Notes: a model not told the origin generated them from the letters alone. Shown: positions 34,490 through 43,258, counted from the first letter of the stretch. The stretch is DNA of 64,000 nucleotides from Trueperaceae bacterium (GCA_002707365.1 PAMQ01000015.1:81024-145023), one strand, 5' to 3'. Translations and numbers: made by a program.

Positions 34490-35377
34490 ATGAAGCCCTT
34501 TCTTGACCAACTCCAAAAGCGCATCGACCATCACGATACCCGTGTGTGCCTAGGTATCGATCCAAGGCCCACTCAGCATCCTTCTACCAACCCAGCTAAC
34601 CATGACGGTGACCCTGCCCAGGTAGCTCGGGCCGTCGTTAACTACTTTAGAGCTATACTCGAAGAAACTGAAGATTTAATCGCATGCGTTAAACTACAAA
34701 TTGCCTTTTTCGAAGGCATGGGCGTCTCTGGACATATAGCTCTAGCACAACTACTTGCCGATTGTCGTTCCCTAGGTATACCTACAATCCTAGATGCTAA
34801 ACGAGGTGACATAGGGTCTACTGCAGAAGCTTACGCAGGTGCCTATCTTGCTGATGGCGTATTCTCAAGTGACGCTCTAACGGTGAACCCATATTTGGGG
34901 TTTGACAGCTTAGATCCTTTCGTAAGCTCGGCGGTTAGCAATGGTCGTGGTTTATTCGTCCTAGTAAAGACCTCGAACCCAGGAAGTCGCGACTTGCAGG
35001 ATCTTGTTTTGGCATCTGGAAAGCTAGTTTATCGTCAACTTGCTGAAGAATTGCATAAACTAGCAGCCAAGTATGGGACTGACCACACGTTCTCCCCCAT
35101 TGGGGCTGTTGTAGCGGGTACGTTCCCCGAAATCCTTGCAGAAATTAGGGCCATATTGCCTAAAAGTCTTTTGCTTGTACCTGGATTCGGTGCTCAAGGA
35201 GCAGGCCCAAAAGCTGTTTCAGCTGCTTTTATGCCTGGGGGTCAAGGAGCTATCATCAATGCTAGTAGATCTCTAACGTATCTGGGTGAACACACTGACT
35301 TCTGGGTTCAATCAAGGCAGGCAACCCTCGACATGAGGGATGCCCTTAATCGCCAGATTACTACTGCGAGTAGTTAG
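34490..35377 (+). CDS. pyrF: Orotidine 5'-phosphate decarboxylase (type 2)
   Basis: Decarboxylates OMP to UMP, the last step of pyrimidine synthesis. The protein has 295 aa, matching the longer type 2 enzymes seen in Actinobacteria, Deinococcota and some others. The catalytic block ILDAKRGDIGSTAEAYA holds the Asp-Lys-Asp charge network, preceded by CLGIDPRP and VKLQIAFFEGMG. FVLVKTSNPGSRD and the phosphate-gripping GFGAQGA complete the barrel. ATG 34490 has no strong ribosome site. Its 3' end overlaps the convergent secreted-protein gene by 17 nt. Confidence 0.95.
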   Translation: MKPFLDQLQKRIDHHDTRVCLGIDPRPTQHPSTNPANHDGDPAQVARAVVNYFRAILEETEDLIACVKLQIAFFEGMGVSGHIALAQLLADCRSLGIPTILDAKRGDIGSTAEAYAGAYLADGVFSSDALTVNPYLGFDSLDPFVSSAVSNGRGLFVLVKTSNPGSRDLQDLVLASGKLVYRQLAEELHKLAAKYGTDHTFSPIGAVVAGTFPEILAEIRAILPKSLLLVPGFGAQGAGPKAVSAAFMPGGQGAIINASRSLTYLGEHTDFWVQSRQATLDMRDALNRQITTASS

Positions 35378-36293
35378 GTGTAACCAGATAGTAGAAGATA
35401 CGGTGTGGGGAAAAGTTAATCTGCAAATGAGGCAAGATCTTAATTAGAGTTAGAACATCCAGTTTTGGACCACTAAAAACAGTTGAATATGCCTCTAAAT
35501 TAGAAACCTCGGGAGCGTCAAAAGAAAACACCCCAATCTCGTCCCCTGCGTCAACAAGTCTTGGTAGATAATCTCCACGATCGGGGATTCCAGAAACTAT
35601 GTACATTTCTGTATTGTCTTGTAAAAGAAATAGTTCCCGGGCTATTTCTTCGGTAGCTGATATCCAGTCTGTGACGCCTATGGCACACGTCTCTAAGTGC
35701 TGCACAATCGAATCAGGCGTGACAGGCGAAGGGACACCTTCAGGTGGACGGAAGACTATTAACCTAGGGTATCTGGTCCAATTCCAAATGAGAGCCATAA
35801 AGCCTACCCTTGTAGAATCGTTAGTAAGCGTGGTGATAACTGCGAGAGGCCGTACTACCTTAGCTACACTTTCCAAAGCTAATGCCAAGTCTTTAACAAG
35901 ATCAGCATTTGTTAAAGATGGCCCCACAAGGACTTCCGACACCCCATACCACCCTACAAAAGACGAGATCATGTTACGCCAGGATGATGCATCAATTACT
36001 CCTGGTTCCCAGTCTTTTGGTAACAGGTGACGTTTCTCTAAAAAAACAGCTTCCCGGTATTTTGGATCAGCCTCATCAAATTTCAAAGATTGCTCAAAAA
36101 CGAACGGTGGGAGAGCCGGCTCGACCATTGCCACTGCCCGGGTCAACGCATTGGCTGCAAATACACCAGTCGCCTGGGCTTGCAACTCCTCATCATTGTA
36201 TATACCTAAAAGCTCGTCCTCGCATATTTGCGCTATGCCAGACGGAAAACCTATAAGAATAATAGTCGCAGCAACAATCTTACTCCTCATCAT
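35361..36293 (-). CDS. Secreted protein of unknown function
   Basis: I do not recognise this 310-aa protein. A signal peptide is clear: a basic start (MMRSK), a hydrophobic core (IVAATIILIGFPSGIA) and a possible cleavage after AQ near residue 22. The rest is soluble and mixed alpha/beta with no repeated or catalytic motif I can name. Segments such as RVGFMALIWNWTRYPRLIVFRPPEG suggest a folded domain. The start is ATG 36291-36293 or the next ATG. A TAGGAT box (minus strand, 36302-36307) lies 8 nt upstream. It lies 68 bp downstream of the FakA-like gene on the same strand, so it may also be co-transcribed with it. Confidence 0.75.
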   Translation of the reverse strand: MMRSKIVAATIILIGFPSGIAQICEDELLGIYNDEELQAQATGVFAANALTRAVAMVEPALPPFVFEQSLKFDEADPKYREAVFLEKRHLLPKDWEPGVIDASSWRNMISSFVGWYGVSEVLVGPSLTNADLVKDLALALESVAKVVRPLAVITTLTNDSTRVGFMALIWNWTRYPRLIVFRPPEGVPSPVTPDSIVQHLETCAIGVTDWISATEEIARELFLLQDNTEMYIVSGIPDRGDYLPRLVDAGDEIGVFSFDAPEVSNLEAYSTVFSGPKLDVLTLIKILPHLQINFSPHRIFYYLVTPNYSQ

Positions 36294-36361
36294 TGGATAA
36301 GATCCTAACCGTATCTACAAAGTCCTCGGCAGAGGAAAAGCCATGCCTGTATTTTTAATCG

Positions 36362-37951
36362 TTATTCCAAAACAAGAAGATACGGATACAGGTCCGGAGC
36401 CCCGGAAAGGAGTTGCATCTCTAATTCTGGGAAATCCTTCTCGATTTTTTCCAATAGCTCCTGTGCGACCTCTAATCCTGAACCCGCACTAAAGAAAAGG
36501 GTTCCTATCTCAAATTCAGTAAGATCAATCTTCCTCAGGAGCCCCAACAGGCAATCTTTCGTTTCACTATCACTGTACTGCAATTCACCATTTACTAGAC
36601 CAATCGCTTGCCCTTCTTTAACGGAAATATCATCTATATCAGCATCGCGACTAGCAACGGTTATCTCGATCGTTAGCGAAAGATTAGCTGCAGCCCTCAT
36701 CTCATCAATCTGAGAACTAGCTTCCTGATTCTCCTGAAAAAGCACGGCTGCAGCTAATCCAGCTCCAAGGGTATTAGTTGGGATAACATAAATTTCTTTA
36801 TCGGGCAGCAACTCGGTCACACGCTCTGCAGCCATAACGATATTCTTATTATTAGGGAGTACTATCACCTGATCAGCCCCGACACTCCGAACAGCATCCG
36901 CAATATCCTCAACACTAGGGTTATCAGTTTGCCCTCCACCAACAACACGGGCTCCGAGTCCTCGAAACACCTTAGTAATGCCGTAACCACTACTCACAGT
37001 CACCAAACCACTCCGACTAGGCTCAGCATCGGATAATTCAGCCCCCGCTAGGATCTCAGAATGTTGTTCACTCATGTCTTCAACCTTCGCTCGCACCATC
37101 TTTCCAAACTTAGCGACAGTTGCCAGCAGACGTTCTGGATCTTCAGTGTGAATATGACCTTTCACAAACCCCTCAGCCCCAACAACCAGAAGAGAATCGC
37201 CAAACGGCCGGACAATTTCCTGAATTGTCTTTGTTGGGGCCTCAACTTCAGAAAGAAGAAACTCTGTACAAAACCCAAATTCTTCCTCTTCAAATTGTTC
37301 TTGGGCGCGCCGAGTGATGATTGGTGGTAATGGTAGTTCTGTCCCCTCCTGAAAGGCTATTAATCCTTCAAGTAACCTCACATATCCAAGGCCACCAGCG
37401 TCAACAACCCCGGCCTGTTTCAATACTTCAAGTTGCTCAGGAGTCTCTTTAAGAGCAGCACGGGCAGCCTCAAGAGCCGATCTGAGAACCTCAACAGTAG
37501 CTCCTCGGCTACCCTGGGCTTCTTCTGCAGCTTTTCGCACCACGGTAAGAATAGTACCCTCGACAGGTTCAATAACAGCTGCGTAAGCAGCTTTAGATGA
37601 GGCAGATAGAGCTAACTTTAGCTCTGTTGGGCCAACGGAATTACATGACTTTATGCTTTCAGAAAACCCTTTGAGAACCTGACTTAAAATCACCCCCGAA
37701 TTTCCTCTAGCACCAAGCAAAGAACCGTAGGCGAGAGCATGAGCTAACTGTGCAAAGTTGCTAATTGTCTCTTCGTTCAACTCTCTCCGGACAGATTGCA
37801 TAGTTAGGTGCATGTTCGTTCCAGTATCACCATCGGGTACTGGGTAAACGTTCAGAGCATTTATTTCATCTGTAAAGACCCCGAGCCATTCTGTGGCATA
37901 AAGAAAAGCACTCGCAAGGTCAACAGCGCTCAAGTTATCTTTCGTAGCCAC
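36362..37951 (-). CDS. FakA-like DhaL-domain fatty acid kinase subunit
   Basis: A 529-aa protein of the YloV/FakA family. The N-terminal DhaL (DAK phosphatase) domain is near residues 10-200, with NVYPVPDGDTGTNMHLT and GSLLGARGNSGVILSQVLKG binding Mg-ATP. A linker and a C-terminal DegV-like EDD domain follow. In Firmicutes FakA phosphorylates fatty acids bound to a DegV-type FakB protein; no FakB gene is in this window. The start is GTG 37949-37951, directly preceded by the near-perfect ribosome site GGAGGTGA on the minus strand. An uncharacterised secreted-protein gene follows. Confidence 0.9.
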   Translation of the reverse strand: MATKDNLSAVDLASAFLYATEWLGVFTDEINALNVYPVPDGDTGTNMHLTMQSVRRELNEETISNFAQLAHALAYGSLLGARGNSGVILSQVLKGFSESIKSCNSVGPTELKLALSASSKAAYAAVIEPVEGTILTVVRKAAEEAQGSRGATVEVLRSALEAARAALKETPEQLEVLKQAGVVDAGGLGYVRLLEGLIAFQEGTELPLPPIITRRAQEQFEEEEFGFCTEFLLSEVEAPTKTIQEIVRPFGDSLLVVGAEGFVKGHIHTEDPERLLATVAKFGKMVRAKVEDMSEQHSEILAGAELSDAEPSRSGLVTVSSGYGITKVFRGLGARVVGGGQTDNPSVEDIADAVRSVGADQVIVLPNNKNIVMAAERVTELLPDKEIYVIPTNTLGAGLAAAVLFQENQEASSQIDEMRAAANLSLTIEITVASRDADIDDISVKEGQAIGLVNGELQYSDSETKDCLLGLLRKIDLTEFEIGTLFFSAGSGLEVAQELLEKIEKDFPELEMQLLSGAPDLYPYLLVLE

Positions 37952-38099
37952 GCGTCACCTCCGAGCAATCCGAAATGGGTACAGAGGGGAAGCATTAATT
38001 CTCAACCCGACTTCTCATAATCTAAGGCCCTCCTTCAATTTGAACAATCTATCCTTAAAGAGTCTACCCTGAACCTCACTAAGTTCCCGATCCTGAGAA

Positions 38100-38426
38100 T
38101 CATTCTTCCCCTACCTCAACACCAATTGAGGTTGAACCAACATAAGCCTCCCCAGATATAGCAAACCTCCTTGCGCTCTCGAGGACTTTTTCCAACCAGT
38201 TTCGGTCACTACTTATCGAAACCACGCCAAGGCGCTCGCAATTCCGATTTTCCGCCCCAGCAAGGCGGGCGACCGATACGGGAAAGCGAGAACGAAGCTT
38301 CTCGACTACGGGTACGACTATTGACCGTTTCTCCTTCAAGGTCTTTACCCAAGACAGGTCCAACTCAAGAAAGGGCACACCGAAATAGGTAGCTTGACTC
38401 ACTACGGCTCGTACCTCAGATTCCAA
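38100..38426 (-). CDS. DUF503 (YlxP-like) protein
   Basis: A small conserved protein of the DUF503 family, recognised by FLELDLSWVKTLKEKRSIVVPVVEKLRSRFPVSVARL, which matches the family's SLKEKR-x-rFNVSVAE core. The longest frame is 108 aa from TTG 38424-38426. The family's usual 92-100 aa suggests a later start, for example GTG 38400-38402. Function is unproven; in other bacteria the gene often sits near nusA-infB-rbfA, but not here. It lies 148 bp upstream of the FakA-like gene on the same strand. Confidence 0.8.
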   Translation of the reverse strand: MESEVRAVVSQATYFGVPFLELDLSWVKTLKEKRSIVVPVVEKLRSRFPVSVARLAGAENRNCERLGVVSISSDRNWLEKVLESARRFAISGEAYVGSTSIGVEVGEE

Positions 38427-38603
38427 AGTTAAAAGAAATTAAATTGGATCAAATATAGGACCAAACCAAAGACAGTGATAACCTGCGGAAGCCAGTATTT
38501 GGCGATCTAGCTTTCAATACTCCCCTTAGGCAATTGACTCTGGACCTACCTATCCAAAAGCTTCAGCTTACCCCAATTATATGGCTTTTGTTAGACAACT
38601 AAC
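38427..38603. other. short non-coding gap between DUF1999 and DUF503
   Basis: About 177 bp with no gene. A small inverted repeat (gttag-acaa-ctaac, 38587-38600 region) is not followed by a T-run on either useful strand. Confidence 0.4.
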
Positions 38604-39041
38604 TCACGGCCTAATCTGAGAACCAAGGCGCCTGCCATACAGTGCCATAGGCCTCACTTCGAACCCTTTTTCCTCTAAAACGCTCAGGGAAGCTTCATCG
38701 CTCAACACAAGTTCAAGTTCAATGCTATAAACTCCTGAATCGTAGGCACTTTTAATTACTGCCTCTAAGAGAGCCGCTCTTACATAAGATTGATTTTCAG
38801 ACGAAACTACTCGCCGAACACGAACTGATGGTTGTGAACCATCCCACATAGCATGACCTAGTATAAAACCGGTAATCATGCCTGTTTCTTCTGCTGTGAA
38901 AGAATGTCCCGTCCTAGAATAGAATGACAACTGCGCACGACCGACCATCGGGTCAAGCAAGTGAGCAGTGGAATAGGAAACATCTATCGGGATCAAAGCG
39001 TACTCATCTTCAGGTCCCAATGGCCTTATGAGCGGAGCCAC
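38604..39041 (-). CDS. DUF1999-like GNAT-fold protein
   Basis: A 145-aa protein resembling DUF1999, a GNAT-fold family I know from Thermus. Matching segments are QLSFYSRTGHSFTAEE near 37-52, GFILGHAMWDGSQPSVRV and LLEAVIKSAYDSGVYSIELEL near 92-112, the last almost word-for-word in my memory of the Thermus protein. No substrate is known. Its start overlaps moaC by 16 nt, so translation is coupled and a link to molybdenum cofactor synthesis or its regulation is possible but unproven. It is the last gene of the PAP2-truA-moaC-DUF1999 run. Confidence 0.75.
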   Translation of the reverse strand: MAPLIRPLGPEDEYALIPIDVSYSTAHLLDPMVGRAQLSFYSRTGHSFTAEETGMITGFILGHAMWDGSQPSVRVRRVVSSENQSYVRAALLEAVIKSAYDSGVYSIELELVLSDEASLSVLEEKGFEVRPMALYGRRLGSQIRP

Positions 39042-39487
39042 GTTCCCGATCTCCCTCCACTCTTTGAGAGAAGCCGGATGGCCTGAATCTCGATACCTTT
39101 GTCCATGCCTTTAAGCATGTCGTAAAGGGTCAAGGCGGCTACCGAAACAGCAGTCAAAGCCTCCATCTCAACCCCAGTTTGAGCTGTAGTCTTACAAAGA
39201 GCTTCGAAGCGTACTAGAGGAACATCTAACTCACCTTGCACTTGTACGGACGAAAGAGGTATTTGGTGGCATAAAGGGATAAGATCCGAAGTCTTCTTAG
39301 CTGCCATTATCCCAGCTAACTCAGCAACCGAGATCGGATCGCCCTTACTCATTGATCTTTCCTCAAATACACCAGTTGCATCTTTAGACAGAACGACTAC
39401 AGCCTCGGCAACAGCTACCCTGGACGTGGCAGATTTATCACTCACATCGACCATTACTGGGTGACCTTCTTTAAAGTGATTAGACAT
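39026..39487 (-). CDS. moaC: MoaC, cyclic pyranopterin monophosphate synthase
   Basis: Acts with MoaA to convert GTP to cyclic pyranopterin monophosphate, the first stage of molybdopterin synthesis. From ATG 39485-39487 the protein has 153 aa. VMVDVSDKSATSRVAVAEA is the N-terminal signature, KKTSDLIPLCHQIPLSSV the catalytic segment and GVEMEALTAVSVAALTLYDMLKGMDK the C-terminal one, with the active-site lysine. Longer in-frame starts run into truA and are rejected because a TATAAT box sits 7 nt before this ATG. No other moa gene is in the window. Confidence 0.94.
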   Translation of the reverse strand: MSNHFKEGHPVMVDVSDKSATSRVAVAEAVVVLSKDATGVFEERSMSKGDPISVAELAGIMAAKKTSDLIPLCHQIPLSSVQVQGELDVPLVRFEALCKTTAQTGVEMEALTAVSVAALTLYDMLKGMDKGIEIQAIRLLSKSGGRSGTWLRS

Positions 39488-39494
39488 AGCGTCT

Positions 39495-39500
39495 ATTATA
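39495..39500 (-). promoter_or_regulatory. leaderless -10 box of moaC
   Basis: TATAAT on the minus strand ends exactly 7 nt before ATG 39487. It lies in the 22-nt gap between truA and moaC, so moaC and DUF1999 can be transcribed independently of truA. Confidence 0.65.
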
Positions 39501-39509
39501 GAACTGTCA

Positions 39510-40313
39510 TTAACCAAGTACATTTGCGATGCGCTCAAATGCCAACAAATCAGAAATCGACTGGTCCCACGTTGTATAGCCTGCCTCAACAAAGTATAGA
39601 CCCCTCGGCGATACATTTTTCCCGGCTTGAGAACGATCCTTCGATTCGAGAATATTATCAACTTGCTCCACCGAGATTTTTCCACTACCTACCAAGATTA
39701 AAGTTCCTACGATGGCCCTCACCATATTCCTAAGAAAGCCGTCTCCCGCTATATGAAGCCTGTACTCGGCATGGGATCTTTCAAGTGTGCACATGTGTAC
39801 AGTCCTAATCCTAGACCTGGTTTCCTGAGTAGCAAGCGCAGAAAAATCACGGGAACCTTCAAATACCTTGGCAGCCCTGGACATAGCACCCTGATCTAAT
39901 TGAGAAAAAACTGGAAAAACTCTAGCCCGGTTTAGCGCCAAACCAAAACGCTCTTCTCGACAAACCCAAAAGCGGTATAGGTACCGTCGATACTTGCATC
40001 CAAATTGCGCTTCAAATTGATCATCAACAGTCTCGACCTTTAGCACAACCACATCGTTGGGCAAGTAAGCGTTAAGGGCCTGAGACAACTTCTTATCTGG
40101 GATTGTAGATTGGACATCAATATGGCCCACCATTCCCAAGGCATGAACCCCAGCATCTGTACGACCAGCTCCAGAGATACTACTTCGCTTACCAGGTAAT
40201 TGGTCAAAAGCCTTCTCAAGAACTGCCTGGACGGTACGTTCGCCAGCAGCTTGGCGTTGCCACCCTGAAAACTCGGTACCGTCAAATTCAATAGTCAATC
40301 GAAGGCGCCGCAT
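39510..40313 (-). CDS. truA: TruA, tRNA pseudouridine synthase
   Basis: Makes pseudouridine at positions 38-40 of many tRNA anticodon arms. The protein has 267 aa. LTIEFDGTEFSGWQRQAAGERTVQ begins the protein. The catalytic aspartate is in SGAGRTDAGVHALG near residue 53. RYRYLYRFW-like KYRRYLYRFW and FLRNMVRAIVGTLILVGSGK complete the family pattern. ATG 40311-40313 lies 3 nt after the PAP2 stop, indicating a shared transcript. Confidence 0.95.
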   Translation of the reverse strand: MRRLRLTIEFDGTEFSGWQRQAAGERTVQAVLEKAFDQLPGKRSSISGAGRTDAGVHALGMVGHIDVQSTIPDKKLSQALNAYLPNDVVVLKVETVDDQFEAQFGCKYRRYLYRFWVCREERFGLALNRARVFPVFSQLDQGAMSRAAKVFEGSRDFSALATQETRSRIRTVHMCTLERSHAEYRLHIAGDGFLRNMVRAIVGTLILVGSGKISVEQVDNILESKDRSQAGKNVSPRGLYFVEAGYTTWDQSISDLLAFERIANVLG

Positions 40314-40316
40314 TAT

Positions 40317-41213
40317 CTACGACCGCCTTAAACTTAATCCCCAGGAGCGGGCAACAACAGGAACTAACACAATGCCAACATAGGCAAGAATAAGGTATCT
40401 AATAAACCCCAGAACCACATGATCTTTAACTACCTCAGAGAGCAAAATGCTAGTGCCAAATAGATAACCAAAGACCATTACGAGGCCTAATCCAACAACA
40501 ATAATCCGAGCTCGAGACTTTTCCGGTAGCTGGTGATTAACCAACATCGGTCCAGTCAGGAAGCCCGCCAAACCACCGAGAATTACATGAGAGTCTGTAG
40601 ACGTAAAAATCAGATGGGCTAAGAAAGGTAAGGCCAACCCCAACACAAATCTCAACCAAGAAACAGAGTCCTTCCAAACTCTGTCAAGACCCAACCCCAA
40701 ACTCATAATAGCTAACCCAATCAGCAGGCCTCCCACAACATCCACTGGCAGATGCAAACCCAAATATATTCTGCTAAAAGCAATTGCCAGAACCACCACC
40801 AAAGCAACAATCGTGAACATTCTCTTCTGGATGTAGATAGAAGCAAGGCCCCAGAAAGTTGCAGCACTCTGTGCGTGGCCACTGGGGAAGCCAGACCCTA
40901 AAGATCCCTTATCGACATTTTCTAAACGTAAAACTGTTTGGTCTAACTCAAATGGCCTAGCCGTATCAAAAAGAATTTTTAATTGCTGATTTAAAAAGGC
41001 TCCTCCAAGAAAATAGACGGCGATGCGCCGACCTGTCGCAGGATTAAATCCCAAATACCAGATCAGTAGAAAGGTAATATAGGCTTCCTCAGATCCAAGC
41101 CGGGTAACCCCTGACATCACAACATCAAGAACTGGCGAAGCAAATTGTTGGACTAGAGTGATAATTTCCAATAAACGGCCCTCCAAGTTCTGAATCGATG
41201 GTAATTGTAGCAA
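40317..41213 (-). CDS. PAP2-family membrane phosphatase
   Basis: A 298-aa polytopic protein with about eight hydrophobic helices. All three PAP2 signatures are present: KILFDTARPF (K-x6-RP), PSGHAQSA (PSGH) near residues 110-117, and SRIYLGLHLPVDVVGG (SR-x5-H-x3-D). Relatives remove phosphate from undecaprenyl diphosphate, phosphatidylglycerol phosphate or diacylglycerol pyrophosphate outside the membrane. The extra C-terminal helices are unusual for short BcrC types. TTG 41211-41213 is chosen because a TAGCCT box ends exactly 7 nt before it. The undecaprenyl-phosphate translocase candidate DUF368 lies nearby at 43259. Confidence 0.88.
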   Translation of the reverse strand: MLQLPSIQNLEGRLLEIITLVQQFASPVLDVVMSGVTRLGSEEAYITFLLIWYLGFNPATGRRIAVYFLGGAFLNQQLKILFDTARPFELDQTVLRLENVDKGSLGSGFPSGHAQSAATFWGLASIYIQKRMFTIVALVVVLAIAFSRIYLGLHLPVDVVGGLLIGLAIMSLGLGLDRVWKDSVSWLRFVLGLALPFLAHLIFTSTDSHVILGGLAGFLTGPMLVNHQLPEKSRARIIVVGLGLVMVFGYLFGTSILLSEVVKDHVVLGFIRYLILAYVGIVLVPVVARSWGLSLRRS

Positions 41214-41220
41214 CTTCCGT

Positions 41221-41226
41221 AGGCTA
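41221..41226 (-). promoter_or_regulatory. leaderless -10 box of the PAP2 phosphatase gene
   Basis: TAGCCT on the minus strand (TANNNT) ends exactly 7 nt before TTG 41213. No Shine-Dalgarno is present. Confidence 0.55.
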
Positions 41227-41251
41227 GGCGCCTCTCATCTTGACAAGAACA

Positions 41252-41310
41252 TGCCACCATAGGAGTGGCAACCCTTACTGACTATCCTAGTAACAGTTAG
41301 CCGTTGCCAC
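41252..41310 (+). promoter_or_regulatory. alternative hairpin pair upstream of mnmE
   Basis: gtggcaac (41265-41272) can pair with gttgccac (41303-41310), 8 bp. Its first six bases can instead pair with tgccac (41252-41257). The two stems exclude each other. The region lies 14-72 nt before ATG 41324. Confidence 0.35.
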
Positions 41311-41323
41311 CCTGGTACCTAAA

Positions 41324-42670
41324 ATGGCCCTACCCAATATTGAAGACACTATCGCTGCGATCGCAACCCCACCAGGTACGGGAGCAATTGGCGTAGTACG
41401 GCTTTCCGGACCTGAAAGCTATGTTATTGCTGATAAAATTTTCCAGCCCCAGAAGAAGTCACTACCAAGCTTAGAAACACCCAACACCGTCCTGCTCGGT
41501 ACAGTTTATAAAAACGAGGAAATGATTGACCAAGCTCTCCTCCTAACTTTTCGAAGCCCCCATTCCTATACTGGACAAGATGTCATCGAACTACAAACCC
41601 ATGGTGGGCCTGCTGTTCTGAAAGGGGTGCTCGGTGCCTGCATCGAACAAGGGGCCCGACTCGCCGGCCCAGGAGAATTCACGCTCCGGGCATACCTTTC
41701 AGGCCAAATTGACCTGATTCAAGCTGAGTCCGTACTTTCCTTAATAAATGCACAGACAGACCAAGCCCGTCGCCAAGCAATGCGCGGTCTAGCGAAAGAA
41801 TTGAGTAAAAGAATTGACAAAATCCAAACTTACCTAATGAGCGTATACGCAGCTATCCAGGCTACCCTCGATTACCCAGAAGAGGGAGTTCCAGAGGCGG
41901 AAAAACAGATTCCTCTCGAACATGCTGAACGGAATCTTGAGGAATTACTGGCTACCGCCCAAGCAGGAGATATTACACAACGAGGTGCCCGCCTAGCTAT
42001 TATCGGTAAACCCAACGCTGGTAAATCGAGCCTCCTGAATTCATTACTTGGGTACAAACGCTCAATAGTGAGCCCTCATTCAGGAACCACAAGGGATTAT
42101 CTCGAAGTCCCCTTGGAATTTAATGGACTTCAAATTACTGCAATCGATACAGCTGGTATCCGAACTACGTCAGACCCGGTTGAAAAGGCTGGAGTTGAAA
42201 GTGCGCTCGATATCGCTGAGACAGCTGACCTTACACTATTAATTTTAGACCGAAGCGAACGTTTCTTGGAGAGTGACGCTGAATTTTACGGCAACCTCAT
42301 TAAACCTTCTGTAATCACAGTTGCTACGAAGGCAGACCTTCCCCCGGCTTGGACCTCACTGCCCTGGATAGAAAAGCCACTTAAGGTATCATCTCAAACA
42401 GGAAAAGGACTTGAAAGTCTACGACGGGCCATTAGCGAAACTCTTTTGGCTGGATCTCAAACCACTGAACTATGGATTACTCTTGATAGACACAAAGCCC
42501 TCTTAGAGGACGCTCTTAAATTGGTCTATCGTGCAAAAGAAGCTCCAGAGGATCTCGCAGCACTAGATCTAGAAGTAGCTCTCACGAAACTGGGTCAAAT
42601 TACAGGTCGCTCCGAAGTATCCGAAGAAACTATAGCCTATATATTTGCGCAATTCTGCGTAGGGAAGTAA
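41324..42670 (+). CDS. mnmE: MnmE, tRNA modification GTPase
   Basis: With MnmG it installs the carboxymethylaminomethyl group on U34 of certain tRNAs, using a formyl-THF-derived carbon. The protein has 448 aa. The N-terminal tetrahydrofolate-binding domain starts DTIAAIATPPGTGAIGVVRLSG. The G-domain P-loop is GKPNAGKSSLLN near residue 228, with DTAG and TKAD motifs. The C-terminal CxGK tail reads CVGK and holds the reactive cysteine. ATG 41324 lacks both a ribosome site and a clear 7-nt-spaced box; alternative hairpins lie upstream. Confidence 0.96.
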   Translation: MALPNIEDTIAAIATPPGTGAIGVVRLSGPESYVIADKIFQPQKKSLPSLETPNTVLLGTVYKNEEMIDQALLLTFRSPHSYTGQDVIELQTHGGPAVLKGVLGACIEQGARLAGPGEFTLRAYLSGQIDLIQAESVLSLINAQTDQARRQAMRGLAKELSKRIDKIQTYLMSVYAAIQATLDYPEEGVPEAEKQIPLEHAERNLEELLATAQAGDITQRGARLAIIGKPNAGKSSLLNSLLGYKRSIVSPHSGTTRDYLEVPLEFNGLQITAIDTAGIRTTSDPVEKAGVESALDIAETADLTLLILDRSERFLESDAEFYGNLIKPSVITVATKADLPPAWTSLPWIEKPLKVSSQTGKGLESLRRAISETLLAGSQTTELWITLDRHKALLEDALKLVYRAKEAPEDLAALDLEVALTKLGQITGRSEVSEETIAYIFAQFCVGK

Positions 42671-42886
42671 AACCTAGAAAAAAAGTTTTTGTACTGTGCG
42701 TAATTAGCTCGGCACACCTATGGTTAATATCCCACTAAAGAGGTACCTTCTTCAAGACAAATTTATTTAGCAACGACCTCCAAGAACATACACTGCTCGG
42801 TAAACACGCAATCCATGCACGAAGAGGAAAAGACTGGCCGACCCTAAATCGGGAAACTATTCAAGCGTTCTCGTAATTTAGAATGT
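42671..42886. other. non-coding gap after mnmE
   Basis: 216 bp with a short A7/T5 tract just after mnmE and a 5-bp repeat (tgtgc / gcaca, around 42695-42716). I see no convincing terminator or gene. Confidence 0.4.
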
Positions 42887-43159
42887 TCAACTAGGTATTT
42901 GGCCAACCCATTCAACCCGGAAGTCTTTAGCCTCAATGGCTTCAAGTATCTCAGCTTCCGACGAGTTCCTCATCCTCGGTAGTTCCGAGAACATATTCGC
43001 GTCAGAAGCTAGACCAACACGCACCGTCACAGGACCATCATCGCTCAAACGACCTATCCTCCAGAGCAAACTACCTGCGAGGTTAGTCAAATGCGACTCC
43101 GAAAGACCTGAATCCTCCAACGCTTCTGCCACTAAGCCGTTTAACATTTCTTCAGACAT
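42887..43159 (-). CDS. Small hypothetical protein
   Basis: I do not recognise this protein of about 90 aa. It is acidic and probably cytosolic, with no membrane segment. ATG 43157-43159 is preceded on the minus strand by GAGGG at a normal distance, which supports translation; a TTG four codons earlier overlaps that site. No homologous motif is evident, and an opposing open frame of similar length exists on the plus strand, so reality is not certain. It is divergent from DUF368. Confidence 0.5.
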   Translation of the reverse strand: MSEEMLNGLVAEALEDSGLSESHLTNLAGSLLWRIGRLSDDGPVTVRVGLASDANMFSELPRMRNSSEAEILEAIEAKDFRVEWVGQIPS

Positions 43160-43246
43160 GATTTCCCTCAAAACTCACACATCAAGATTAACCTAACTGG
43201 CTTATGATCATTCAATATCCAGAGCTTGACAACTTTTTTTCTATGC

Positions 43247-43252
43247 TACCGT
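43247..43252 (+). promoter_or_regulatory. possible -10 box of DUF368 gene
   Basis: TACCGT (TANNNT) ends 6 nt before GTG 43259. A consensus TTGACA lies at 43226-43231 with a rather short 15-bp spacer. Confidence 0.45.
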
Positions 43253-43258
43253 TGGTCC

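Noticed and set aside
39488-39685. A 219-aa MoaC with an N-terminal extension
   Set aside because: The extension overlaps truA, and MoaC homology starts at ATG 39487 behind a TATAAT box.
42936-43196. A plus-strand frame opposite the small hypothetical gene
   Set aside because: The minus-strand frame has a ribosome site and a better-looking protein; the plus-strand one does not.
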